Both the position numbers and the translations under genes were made by a program. This document shows positions 43,393-51,532 of a stretch of DNA of 59,314 nt, piece by piece. This DNA comes from JADZGC01 sp964613485 (GTDB taxonomy: Bacteria > Patescibacteriota > Saccharimonadia > CAILAD01 > GCA-016700035), in the NCBI GenBank assembly GCA_964613485.1, contig CAZTHB010000002.1, positions 1 to 59,314 of the forward strand, written 5' to 3'. The stretch's first letter is position 1; each line of letters begins with the position of its first letter. A model generated the notes under the pieces. The model ran no database searches and was not told the DNA's origin. It saw nothing but the letters and a program-made list of their open reading frames with translations.

Positions 43393-45165
43393 TTACAGGT
43401 AGGTGCTTTCATCTTCCAGGAGGCGTTGGTACGCTTTGAGGAGCTCATTGGCAGCAGGCATATTGCCTTGCTGTTCTGCAACAGCAAGCTGACGTGATAA
43501 TTCTCTCTTCTTAAGAATAAAAATGTGTTTTTGCACTGTGTGCACTTGGGTAAAGGCTTCGAGCCCGCGTTCGTGTTCGCTTAAATGCGAATATTCATGT
43601 TCACCCCGTAGTGACAGCATCTTAACACGATCCGCCTGCTCTGGCAAGGATTTTAGGATCTGCTTCTCGGTCATTTCTGGGCGCTCAATGAGTATCTTCA
43701 CGAGCTCTTTATTCGTGTCCGATACATCGGAAATATTCAGATCCTGCAGAACCATACGAGTATCAGCAAACGCCAGGACCATCTCCATGAGCATATCTTC
43801 GAATTGCTCTTGGCGTGTCCGTTTGGTGGCTTTGGAGGCCTGAACACTAGGCGTCTGGTCATCATTCTGCTGTACTATTTGTTTGTTCGATTGAGTATTT
43901 TTATGTCCTTGTTTATGAATTTGTTCTCGAAGTAACTGTGCATCAACAGCTACCATAGATGCAATCTGTCTAATGTAATGATCGCGCTCGACTGAGTCAT
44001 GGAGACGCGCTATCACAGGCAATACAAACCCCACGAACTTCTTCTTACCATCACCCGACGACAGATCATGCTGGCTGGCGGCGTAGCTAATGATGTAATC
44101 AACTACATATGCGGCCTGCTCATACGCGACCACCCAGAGCTTCGGATCCTGCTTGATGAGTTCATCTGGATCCTTTGCCTGATCAAACCGTATCACTTCA
44201 AGGCGAATCGGAAGGCTGGCACCAAGCTCTAGAGCACGTTGAGTAGCTTTGATGCCGGCTTCATCCTGATCAAAACAGAGCTTCACCTTATTCGCCATCC
44301 GGCTCAGACTGACGAGCTGCTCCTGTGTAAGCGCGGTTCCACTGACCGCAACCACCTGTTCGTATCCAGCTTGCCAAACACTCAGAACATCGAGGTGCCC
44401 CTCGACTATAATTACCTCATCCTTAGTACGGATCGATTTTTTCGCTTGCTTCAACCCAAATATAGCTGTGGTCTTGTGGTATATCGGCGTATCGGACGAA
44501 TTAATGTATTTAGCAGCCTTTGCGTCCCCGAGAAGACGGCCCGAAAACCCGACCGCACGTCCACGCGCGTCGTACACTGGAAACATAATACGATCACGAA
44601 ACACATCGTAACCTGATTTACGCCCTGCCTTTTGAGTACTCAGCCCGGCTAGTTTTAGCTCATCTAATGTATAGCCGCGCTTCATAGCATAATCTGTAAG
44701 GCTAGACCATTCTTCAGAAGCATACCCAAGCGTAAAGGCCTTAATAGCCTCGGCCTTAATGCCTCGTTGATCTTTGATATATGCGAGCGCAGACGGTGAC
44801 TGTGAGAGCTGCAAGTGGTAGAACTTTACGGCCAACTCAACCAACTCATACAAGCGACTTCGGTCATCCCGTGGTGCGCGCGATTGTTTACTCAGCGTAA
44901 CGCCCGCCCTTTGTGCAAGCATCTCAAGCGCCTCCGGGAAGCTGATGCCTTCTGCGCGCATCACGAAGCTGATCACATCACCGCCCTCACTCGCACCAAA
45001 ATCGTGCCAGATCTGCTTATCTGGACTGACGAAAAAGCTGGCGGTCTTCTCGTCGCGAAATGGCGAACGCGCCTTATAATCCTTGCCGGCTTTCTTAAGC
45101 TCAACATAGCCGCCTACGATCTCGACAATATCGATCTTCGACTTTACGAGCTCTGCGTCATTCAT
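43393..45165 (-). CDS. dnaG: DNA primase DnaG lacking zinc-finger ligands
   Basis: This 590-residue primase has an N-terminal CHC2-like region, a catalytic core, a TOPRIM motif EVIIVEGHLDVLS near 252 with CFDQDEAG further on, and a C-terminal helicase-binding part. The zinc-binding segment reads YKARSPFRDEKTASFFVSPD, then WHDFGASEGGD, so the usual Cys-His-Cys-Cys ligands are absent although the surrounding motif is kept. It makes RNA primers for replication. It is the first gene before rpoD and has a leaderless-type -10. Confidence 0.95.
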   Translation of the reverse strand: MNDAELVKSKIDIVEIVGGYVELKKAGKDYKARSPFRDEKTASFFVSPDKQIWHDFGASEGGDVISFVMRAEGISFPEALEMLAQRAGVTLSKQSRAPRDDRSRLYELVELAVKFYHLQLSQSPSALAYIKDQRGIKAEAIKAFTLGYASEEWSSLTDYAMKRGYTLDELKLAGLSTQKAGRKSGYDVFRDRIMFPVYDARGRAVGFSGRLLGDAKAAKYINSSDTPIYHKTTAIFGLKQAKKSIRTKDEVIIVEGHLDVLSVWQAGYEQVVAVSGTALTQEQLVSLSRMANKVKLCFDQDEAGIKATQRALELGASLPIRLEVIRFDQAKDPDELIKQDPKLWVVAYEQAAYVVDYIISYAASQHDLSSGDGKKKFVGFVLPVIARLHDSVERDHYIRQIASMVAVDAQLLREQIHKQGHKNTQSNKQIVQQNDDQTPSVQASKATKRTRQEQFEDMLMEMVLAFADTRMVLQDLNISDVSDTNKELVKILIERPEMTEKQILKSLPEQADRVKMLSLRGEHEYSHLSEHERGLEAFTQVHTVQKHIFILKKRELSRQLAVAEQQGNMPAANELLKAYQRLLEDESTYL

Positions 45166-45171
45166 AGATTC

Positions 45172-45177
45172 ATTATA
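45172..45177 (-). promoter_or_regulatory. -10 box for leaderless dnaG
   Basis: The minus strand reads CAGGCTATAAT, with TATAAT ending 7 bases before ATG 45165. It would drive dnaG and rpoD. Confidence 0.6.
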
Positions 45178-45228
45178 GCCTGCTTTATCGAGAAAACCGA
45201 TCGCAGTACGAAAGTAATCCTTTAAAAC

Positions 45229-45783
45229 CTACAGATATTCCAAGAGCTTTGGAAAAATTTGCATGCCGCGAGAACCCAAAAAATGCCCAAATCCACGTAA
45301 AGCCACGAGGTCTGCCTCCAGCTTTTGAGCAAGCTTAAGCGTACGTTCTGGTGCTACAACTTCATCGTCATCACTATACATACATACCCATTGCATAACA
45401 TTGCCTCGCAGTACTGACCAATTTGGTTCTGGTGAAAAGAACTCACTCGCACGCCTATCAGGAGCATCGTAAAAGCCCGCAACCAGCACGACTTTGTCCA
45501 GCACTACACCGCTCGGTAAATGTTCGACGGCACGTAACGCCTGCCAGCAACCTAGCGAATGCGCGACAATCAATGCGTAGGGACGTATCTGCGCACCCAG
45601 TTCATCCATATGTTGCTGCCAAACCGCTATATCAGCCCGCTTACGGATAGCTGGAAAATGTGGCGCCAACACATCATAGCCGCGATCATGCAGCTGAGAC
45701 TGCAGCCAGCCTAACCAGCCACTATTCGGATCATCATCCCAGCCATGCAGGACGATCGCCTGTCGACCTACTTCCATGTCCAT
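45229..45783 (-). CDS. RBBP9/YdeN-type serine hydrolase
   Basis: This 184-residue alpha/beta hydrolase has an AIVLHGWDDDPNSGWLGWLQ segment (oxyanion region), the nucleophile elbow VAHSLGCWQALRAV, a probable catalytic Asp in CMYSDDDEVV and a His in RGFGHFLG. The natural substrate is unknown. Proteins of this family are often annotated as predicted esterases. Its start overlaps the end of the proline-rich membrane protein gene by 16 bases, so the two are likely cotranscribed. Confidence 0.85.
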   Translation of the reverse strand: MDMEVGRQAIVLHGWDDDPNSGWLGWLQSQLHDRGYDVLAPHFPAIRKRADIAVWQQHMDELGAQIRPYALIVAHSLGCWQALRAVEHLPSGVVLDKVVLVAGFYDAPDRRASEFFSPEPNWSVLRGNVMQWVCMYSDDDEVVAPERTLKLAQKLEADLVALRGFGHFLGSRGMQIFPKLLEYL

Positions 45784-46943
45784 GTGTCGAGCACATGATC
45801 GAACGTCTTACGGCTATAGCTATCGTTGTACGCCCCGGTAATCGTCATGGCTATGAAATTACGCTCTGCAAACTGTTGATCCGATTCTGGCAACACAATA
45901 AATACGTTGACATACACTGGATCACCTCCAGCCTGAGCCGCACCAACGATCTTAACAGCATCAATATTCCCTATTTTGATATCCTGACGAGCCGAAATTG
46001 ATTTGCCAGTTGTAGCATTTGTGATCAGCGCCTCCATCACTCGCTTTGAATCAAATCGTTGCGCACTGGGACTTGCCGATGCCTGCTCACTATCCTGCGC
46101 CACAAAATCAAAGTCACGAAATGTAGATACCACCACCGAAGAAACTTTTTGGCTGCCATAAAACACCGAGAGCTGACAATCTTTATTAATATCAATTCGC
46201 GGCTGTGAAGGTATCTGTATCGAGTAGCAGCCAGTCTGGAGTCGCTCATAACCGCTCGCTAATTCCTTAACTGACGTATCGCGTATAGGTGACAGAGTAG
46301 CAGTCTGCGAAGGGGTCGGCGCTGCAAAACGAGTACGATATACATTCCAGCCAACATAGCTTCCTCCAGCCAACAAGGATAGAAGTATGACGACGATGAT
46401 AATCGTCCGAAGCGAGCGCTTCTTCGGCACATTACTCTTACCAAGTGACTGGGCGGCGGACGCTTGACTGACATTCTGAGCTGCGCGAGCAGCAATATGT
46501 GGCGGAACGTTACTAGAAGCAAGTGGCGCGATTGTACCGCCAGACTCTGGAGCTAAGCGGACTGGAGCGGGGGCAATTGGGGCTGGATCCGGAATAAGTG
46601 GCGACTCCAAATCAATGGCATCAAGCTCGTTAGATATCACTGGAGAAGGTTGAGCGGAATCCGGCGTTGCAACTGCAGGTTGAGGCGTAGACTGTTGCTG
46701 TTCGGCGGTATTGGGCAGCTGTGGTGGTACCGGTACACCTACTGGTGCAGGGCTGGGTTGATTTGCTACCTCGGAACTACTACTAGCAGGTTGAGTGGCC
46801 GTAATATCTGGCAGCTGCGCTGTCTTTTCGACGTAGCCCTGTGCCAGTGGATTATGAAAGACCGGCGGAGTAATAGCGGGTTGCTGTGGGTCCTGAGGCG
46901 GCTGTCCTTGCCCCTGATTGGTGCCGTTCGTTTCTGGCTGCAT
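45768..46943 (-). CDS. Proline-rich single-pass membrane protein
   Basis: This 391-residue protein has about 185 N-terminal residues rich in Pro, Gln, Ala and Ser, probably cytoplasmic and disordered. One membrane helix at about 190-212 (TIIIVVILLSLLAGGSYVGWNVY) is followed by an outer alpha-beta domain (LQTGCYSIQIPSQPRIDINK). The outer domain resembles that of the next gene upstream (CRFSAYSRPRKHVYVTLNTY region), so the two may be related paralogues. TATACT lies 9 bases before the ATG. The function is unknown. Confidence 0.75.
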   Translation of the reverse strand: MQPETNGTNQGQGQPPQDPQQPAITPPVFHNPLAQGYVEKTAQLPDITATQPASSSSEVANQPSPAPVGVPVPPQLPNTAEQQQSTPQPAVATPDSAQPSPVISNELDAIDLESPLIPDPAPIAPAPVRLAPESGGTIAPLASSNVPPHIAARAAQNVSQASAAQSLGKSNVPKKRSLRTIIIVVILLSLLAGGSYVGWNVYRTRFAAPTPSQTATLSPIRDTSVKELASGYERLQTGCYSIQIPSQPRIDINKDCQLSVFYGSQKVSSVVVSTFRDFDFVAQDSEQASASPSAQRFDSKRVMEALITNATTGKSISARQDIKIGNIDAVKIVGAAQAGGDPVYVNVFIVLPESDQQFAERNFIAMTITGAYNDSYSRKTFDHVLDTWTWK

Positions 46944-46992
46944 AATACTTCAAGTATACCAGAGCGCGTTACTGCTCATGCTCTTACTGACC

Positions 46993-47595
46993 TCAAAAAC
47001 GCCATTGCCAATCACGCACAGTCGCATCAATTATTTCACGATCGCTTTGTGAAGTGTACCAGGCACGAAGTTCAAATTGCTTGAGACGAACACTACTCTT
47101 GAGTGGCAATTCATCATTCAGTGTGAGTAGATATGTCACCATAGATTCCTTATTCTGCGGATAATACTCAACAAACTTGTCTGCAACCTTACCTCCCCAC
47201 TGCACCTGCTCACGAGATGACAGCTCAGCATCGAGCGACCCCCAGCGATCCTTCCAATCTGTCTCACCCCCTTTGACTTGCTCATGGGTGTACGTGTTAA
47301 GTGTTACATATACGTGCTTACGAGGACGTGAATAAGCCGAGAAACGACACGTATCAGACTCGATCTGCCAATCAAAATCTTCGGGCAATACCAGCGCGCT
47401 ACAATCAGTCGTAAGTAATTTTTGACCCGATTGAGCTGCGATACTAACCGGCCTGGGCTGCATATGTACTTGTAGACGATCCTGCCAAGCTCGAGGCGCC
47501 AACAGTTGCCAAAGCGCATAGAGCACAGCAGCCAAAACACAGAATATCAGTAGCATCTTCAGACGATTTGACCTCTCAGCAGAAAGTCTAGGCAT
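46993..47595 (-). CDS. Membrane-anchored hypothetical protein
   Basis: The start is taken as ATG 47595 (MPRLSAERSNRLKMLLIFCV), which overlaps the arginase stop by eight bases, giving 200 residues. A single membrane helix at about 14-32 is followed by an extracytoplasmic domain with two cysteines (TDCSALVLPEDF and DTCRFSAYS). The end YTSQSDREIIDATVRDWQW resembles the end of the 391-residue neighbour (SRKTFDHVLDTWTW), which supports a shared fold. The function is unknown. Confidence 0.7.
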   Translation of the reverse strand: MPRLSAERSNRLKMLLIFCVLAAVLYALWQLLAPRAWQDRLQVHMQPRPVSIAAQSGQKLLTTDCSALVLPEDFDWQIESDTCRFSAYSRPRKHVYVTLNTYTHEQVKGGETDWKDRWGSLDAELSSREQVQWGGKVADKFVEYYPQNKESMVTYLLTLNDELPLKSSVRLKQFELRAWYTSQSDREIIDATVRDWQWRF

Positions 47596-48493
47596 GATGT
47601 AAGTAGCGCGTGTAACTATCCCATCGAATACCAAGCAGGTGCGCTATCAGCTCGATACCCAGATCGGCAGTCATGCCGTCAGTATCTCGACTCGGGTTCA
47701 GTTCAACGAGGTCGATCGCAATTATTGATTCACGAGCCAGCTGTCGAGTAATGTAGGTTGCCTCTCGATAAGTGAGGCCTCCGCTATTCTGAATACCCGT
47801 CCCTGGTGCGTAGAGTTTGTCGATCGAATCAATATCGAAGCTTACGTGTAGGGGGCGGCCTCCGACCCACTCTTGCACATGATGCATCACCGCACCAATG
47901 CCGACGCCTGTGATGTCATCCATGGTAGCGTGCTCAATGCCTTCGGTATTAATCCAGTCTGCTTCAGGCTGATCGATATCTTTAATCGCGAGATAATAAA
48001 AATCCTGCGGCTTCATATACGGTCCCTGAAATTCATTATGCAAAGCGCCACCAGCAGCGATGCGGACCGGCATGCCATGCAGATTATGTGTAGTCGAAGC
48101 GCCTGGTGTCTGCGCATCCGGATGAGCATCTATATATACACATACAGCATCTGGATGGCGCTGTCGAGTTGCTAAAAGACTCGCAGTAGCAACCGAGTGA
48201 TCACCACCCAATACGATAGGCAAAGCGTTCTTGTCTTCAGCTACGATTGAGTGGCGCAATCCGGAGATCCAGGGTATGAGCTTATGGGCATTGCGAACCT
48301 GCTTCGCCGCCTTATCAGTAACATGCTTATCATCCGAACGCCATTGCACAAGCTCAACCGATCGAGCACAGGGAGCGAGTACCCCCTCTAGACCACGCTC
48401 TAATAAAACGGTCGGTCCGTCTTCGGCGCCATCACTAAAACTACCAAGGTTTGTGCCAGCTGCGAAGATTCGTATGTCTTTTTGCATAAGCAC
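47588..48493 (-). CDS. Arginase-family hydrolase
   Basis: This 301-residue ureohydrolase has all manganese ligands: His in VLGGDHSVATAS, the trio in YIDAHPDAQTPG and the pair in SFDIDSIDKL, followed by APGTGIQNSGGLTYRE. The segment THNLHGMPV is the arginase-type NxHGMP motif, so arginase is favoured over agmatinase. It would split arginine into ornithine and urea. In a host-dependent cell this could serve nitrogen or polyamine supply. It overlaps the membrane protein gene downstream. Confidence 0.88.
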   Translation of the reverse strand: MLMQKDIRIFAAGTNLGSFSDGAEDGPTVLLERGLEGVLAPCARSVELVQWRSDDKHVTDKAAKQVRNAHKLIPWISGLRHSIVAEDKNALPIVLGGDHSVATASLLATRQRHPDAVCVYIDAHPDAQTPGASTTHNLHGMPVRIAAGGALHNEFQGPYMKPQDFYYLAIKDIDQPEADWINTEGIEHATMDDITGVGIGAVMHHVQEWVGGRPLHVSFDIDSIDKLYAPGTGIQNSGGLTYREATYITRQLARESIIAIDLVELNPSRDTDGMTADLGIELIAHLLGIRWDSYTRYLHHA

Positions 48494-48590
48494 TATATAT
48501 TATAGCGACCCGGAGAAATATTTACGATCACCAAGCCGTACTCGATAAATCAAAGTCGGTATATTTGCAGGACATCATGATGAAACCAGG

Positions 48591-48596
48591 TACAAT
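48591..48596 (+). promoter_or_regulatory. -10 box for leaderless Mur ligase gene
   Basis: The sequence is AAACCAGGTACAAT, with TACAAT ending 7 bases before ATG 48603. It matches the recurring CAGGTATAAT-like motif. Confidence 0.6.
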
Positions 48597-48602
48597 AGAA
48601 CC

Positions 48603-49940
48603 ATGCTTTCACGTCTCAAAAAACTCGTCCCCAAACAAGCCATCAATGCCTTCCACTACACTGAAGCACTCGCAGCTAGCTTTGCGTATCGCAATCCAAG
48701 CAAACACATGATCGTCATAGGTGTTGTTGGCAGCAAAGGAAAAACAACATTAGCAAACCTACTTTGGGCAGCATTAAGTGGTGACGGCTCAAAAGTTGGA
48801 CTTGTTGGCACTGCAAATATCCGCATCGGCAACTCAGAAAAACTCAACCCATATCACATGACTATGCCTGGTAGACACCGTCTACAGAAGACACTCAATG
48901 CTATGCGCGAAGCAGGTTGCCACTACGCAATCATGGAAGTGCCGTCCGAGGGACAAGCCCAATGGCGACACGTGGGTATCTCATTTGATGTGCTTATTTT
49001 TACAAATGTTACGCGAGAGCTCATGGCCAGTCACGACTATTCCCTCGAGAAATTACATGATCACAATCAAAGGGTCTTCCGTCAGGTCGCGCACCAAAAA
49101 GCAAAATTGATCAACGGGCGTGTTCAGCCTAAAATCCTCATCGCAAATGCAGACGCCGAGCATTTCCCGCAGTATTTTGCCCACCTTGCCGATATCAAGC
49201 GTAGCTACAGCATCAATACCAAGAGCAACTACCATGCCCAAAAAATCACGACCACCGGTAATCGCTCTGCATTCATCATAAATAAGCAACAATACACGAT
49301 AGCCCTTCCGGGAGAAGTAAATGTCTCCAATGCTGCTGGCGCAATCGCTGCAGCACTAGAGCTCGGTAAATCCCCCCGAGCAATACAAAAAGGCCTCAAC
49401 AACCTCAAAGTCATTCCTGGCCGTATGGAAACCATCCAGGCTGGTCAGCGATACACTGTGATCGTTGATTACGCCCACGAAGAAACTGGAATGCAAGCGC
49501 TTATGCAAACTGCTGCTGCAATGCGATCTAAGACCAATCAACGAATCATTACGCTACTCGGAGCCGAAGGCGGAGGACGTGACGTAGAAAAACGCCCAAT
49601 CATGGGCCGAATCGCCATGCAAGGCAGTGACTTCGTAATCCTTTCAAATGTCGATCCCTATAGTGACGACCCGGATAAAATAATTGCCGACATCGCCACT
49701 GGAGTCGAGCAAGCACAGGGCTTACGCAACCACACATATTACGCGATTGCCGACCGCCGTGATGGTATTCGCAAAGCACTCTCACTCGCCAACCCAGGAG
49801 ACATTGTACTCATCACTGGCAAGGGTGCCGAGCAGTCCATCATTATAGATGGCAAGAAATCAGCCTGGGATGATCGTACTGTGGTGCGTGAAGAACTTAC
49901 ACGACTCCTCAAACGTCCTAGTGGCTCGAAGAAGAAATAA
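48603..49940 (+). CDS. MurE-like Mur ligase lacking the N-terminal UDP-binding domain
   Basis: This 445-residue ATP-dependent ligase has the central P-loop GVVGSKGKTTLANLLWAAL near residue 40, where canonical MurE has it near 110, so the first domain is absent. The C-terminal domain is complete (GRMETIQAGQRYTVIVDYAHE, TLLGAEGGGRDVEKRPIMG and SNVDPYSDDPDKI). The last segment replaces the DNPR motif of diaminopimelate-adding MurE. The likely role is amino-acid addition to a muropeptide or a related wall precursor. Short Mur ligases of this kind are common in saccharibacterial genomes as far as I recall. Confidence 0.85.
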   Translation: MLSRLKKLVPKQAINAFHYTEALAASFAYRNPSKHMIVIGVVGSKGKTTLANLLWAALSGDGSKVGLVGTANIRIGNSEKLNPYHMTMPGRHRLQKTLNAMREAGCHYAIMEVPSEGQAQWRHVGISFDVLIFTNVTRELMASHDYSLEKLHDHNQRVFRQVAHQKAKLINGRVQPKILIANADAEHFPQYFAHLADIKRSYSINTKSNYHAQKITTTGNRSAFIINKQQYTIALPGEVNVSNAAGAIAAALELGKSPRAIQKGLNNLKVIPGRMETIQAGQRYTVIVDYAHEETGMQALMQTAAAMRSKTNQRIITLLGAEGGGRDVEKRPIMGRIAMQGSDFVILSNVDPYSDDPDKIIADIATGVEQAQGLRNHTYYAIADRRDGIRKALSLANPGDIVLITGKGAEQSIIIDGKKSAWDDRTVVREELTRLLKRPSGSKKK

Positions 49941-50346
49941 AGCCGATTATCGTCGCTGCCCACCAGCAAAGTTGCGACAGACTAATTGCTACCACCGATA
50001 ACAACTGAAACGACCGTGGAAATTTCCAAAAATCGTCCTGCTTATAGCTCAACATTTGCTTACGCAAGCGATCCAAAACCAAGCCATTGATCGCCAATAT
50101 TAATACTGCGGCCAATTTAACCTTCGTCCGGATCGTAATATACTCGGGGTTCAATAGCATGCTTCCAGTCACTATCTGAATGGCGACCGACGACCATATG
50201 ATCTTTTGAGCAACACCCGACAACCACCCCAACTGTTCTGCTTTCGCCTTACGAAACACCCACAGTAACCCCACTGCATCAACCAGCATCACTGCGCCAA
50301 ACCCCAGCGCAAACCCAACCAAATGAACGAACAGCTCTATTTCCAC
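49918..50346 (-). CDS. Four-helix membrane protein
   Basis: This 142-residue protein has four hydrophobic helices (about 5-28, 45-65, 75-92 and 115-137). The start is GTG 50346, sharing a base with the stop of the upstream gene (TAGTG), so translation is coupled. The 3' end overlaps the end of the Mur ligase on the opposite strand by 23 bases. It contains IKVKLAAVLILAINGLVLD-like helices (TKVKLAAVLILAINGLVLD). I do not recognise the family. Confidence 0.65.
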   Translation of the reverse strand: MEIELFVHLVGFALGFGAVMLVDAVGLLWVFRKAKAEQLGWLSGVAQKIIWSSVAIQIVTGSMLLNPEYITIRTKVKLAAVLILAINGLVLDRLRKQMLSYKQDDFWKFPRSFQLLSVVAISLSQLCWWAATIIGFISSSSH

Positions 50347-50612
50347 TACTTATCTCCCCTCTTATCACCCCAGCTCCAATGCGCTGGCTCGCCTTTTTTA
50401 TATGCTATGTAGATTAGCACTGCAGACCACAAGAAACCAACCCCAACTGATATGGCCGGACCTTGCCATGAACCACCGAAGCGAAGATCTAGCGCAGCAA
50501 TGGCACCAGCATATACTGCTGCCCATATCGCTACGACCAACCAAGCCTGCCAGGTTGCCGGCACCCAGCCCCAGCCATATTTCTTCGCTCGAAACCAATA
50601 TCGTTGCTTCAT
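50346..50612 (-). CDS. Small two-helix membrane protein
   Basis: The start at ATG 50612 is chosen because GAGGAA lies just before it, giving 88 residues (MKQRYWFRAKKYGWGWVPAT). Two membrane helices (about 16-35 and 45-63) and an aromatic N-terminal motif YGWGWVPATWQAW are seen. The motif resembles small uncharacterised bacterial membrane proteins, but I cannot assign one. It is coupled to the four-helix protein gene downstream. Confidence 0.7.
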   Translation of the reverse strand: MKQRYWFRAKKYGWGWVPATWQAWLVVAIWAAVYAGAIAALDLRFGGSWQGPAISVGVGFLWSAVLIYIAYKKGEPAHWSWGDKRGDK

Positions 50613-50634
50613 GATATTCCTCACACTAATGTCG

Positions 50635-51462
50635 CTAACTGCTCGTTGTCTTCATTGTAATCCGCTCATCCACGCGACTCAAAAATCCCTCTGCAATCAA
50701 TTCTTCAACTGCCTGCCGAATCTCATAATCAGTCCGCCCCAGCAAACCAGAGAGTGACGCTATAGTTTGAACCTCAGATTTTAAGACTTCTGCAAGTATC
50801 GCTCCTCGTAGCTGACGATGTGAGCCCTCGAACTTTGACTGACGAGCATAATGCTTACTACGGCGATTCGGATTTACCACCTGACTGGCAAGAAATGTAC
50901 CGTAGTCCATCAGTGCCCAGTACCATTCGCGAGGATGATCGTGATCAATTGTAGCCTCGATATATGGCAACAGCTCAACATCGCCCACGTCGTCCGCATC
51001 AGCAAAAAAATCATACAAAAATACACGCCGGATATTTGTCTCAATAAATACTGCAGGCTGATCGAATGCATAAGCGAGAATTGCTCCAGCGGTATTTGGC
51101 CCTATACCTCGAAATTGAGTCAGCTCAGCCTGGGAAGCAGGAAGCGCGCCACCATACTCATTCATTACTCGGTCAGCAAGCTCCTTAACCCAAAGAGCGC
51201 GACGATTGTACCCTAGCCCCTGCCACGTTGTGAGGACTTCAGCCACACTCGCCTGTGATAATGATGCAAAATCATCCCAGCGATCAATCCATTCAGCAAA
51301 CTTATGACGCACCCGACCAACCTGGGTCTGCTGCAACATCACCTCACTAATCACCACATTGTAAGGGGTGGGGAAATCACGCCAGGCCATCTGTCGGCCA
51401 TGCGCCGCATAATGTGCCCAAACTTGCTCTTGAAAATCTCGTATCCGGGTATCTGCCTGCAT
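50635..51462 (-). CDS. MutY-like adenine glycosylase without iron-sulfur cluster
   Basis: The start at ATG 51462 gives 275 residues, and TATACT is 7 bases upstream. The HhH-GPD fold is clear: catalytic Glu in VVISEVMLQQTQVGRV near 40, then the hairpin FRGIGPNTAGAILAYAF. The catalytic Asp position reads FIETNIRRVF, a Glu. The C-terminal Cys4 cluster is absent, and where MutY has it the sequence reads VVNPNRRSKHYARQSK. No MutT-like C-terminal domain is present; instead a short winged-helix-like end is seen. It probably excises A opposite 8-oxoG, with mutM in the same window as partner. Confidence 0.82.
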   Translation of the reverse strand: MQADTRIRDFQEQVWAHYAAHGRQMAWRDFPTPYNVVISEVMLQQTQVGRVRHKFAEWIDRWDDFASLSQASVAEVLTTWQGLGYNRRALWVKELADRVMNEYGGALPASQAELTQFRGIGPNTAGAILAYAFDQPAVFIETNIRRVFLYDFFADADDVGDVELLPYIEATIDHDHPREWYWALMDYGTFLASQVVNPNRRSKHYARQSKFEGSHRQLRGAILAEVLKSEVQTIASLSGLLGRTDYEIRQAVEELIAEGFLSRVDERITMKTTSS

Positions 51463-51468
51463 CCTCGC

Positions 51469-51474
51469 AGTATA
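51469..51474 (-). promoter_or_regulatory. -10 box for leaderless mutY-like gene
   Basis: The minus strand reads GGTATACT, with TATACT ending 7 bases before ATG 51462. This decides the start over the further in-frame ATGs that lie upstream of the promoter. Confidence 0.6.
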
Positions 51475-51519
51475 CCGAAGATCACCCCCTGGAATAAACA
51501 CAATACAAGATGAAACAGG

Positions 51520-51525
51520 TATAAT
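51520..51525 (+). promoter_or_regulatory. -10 box for leaderless LCP gene
   Basis: The sequence is AAACAGGTATAAT, with TATAAT ending 8 bases before ATG 51533, identical in context to the polA site. No -35 is apparent. Confidence 0.65.
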
Positions 51526-51532
51526 AAAAGTC

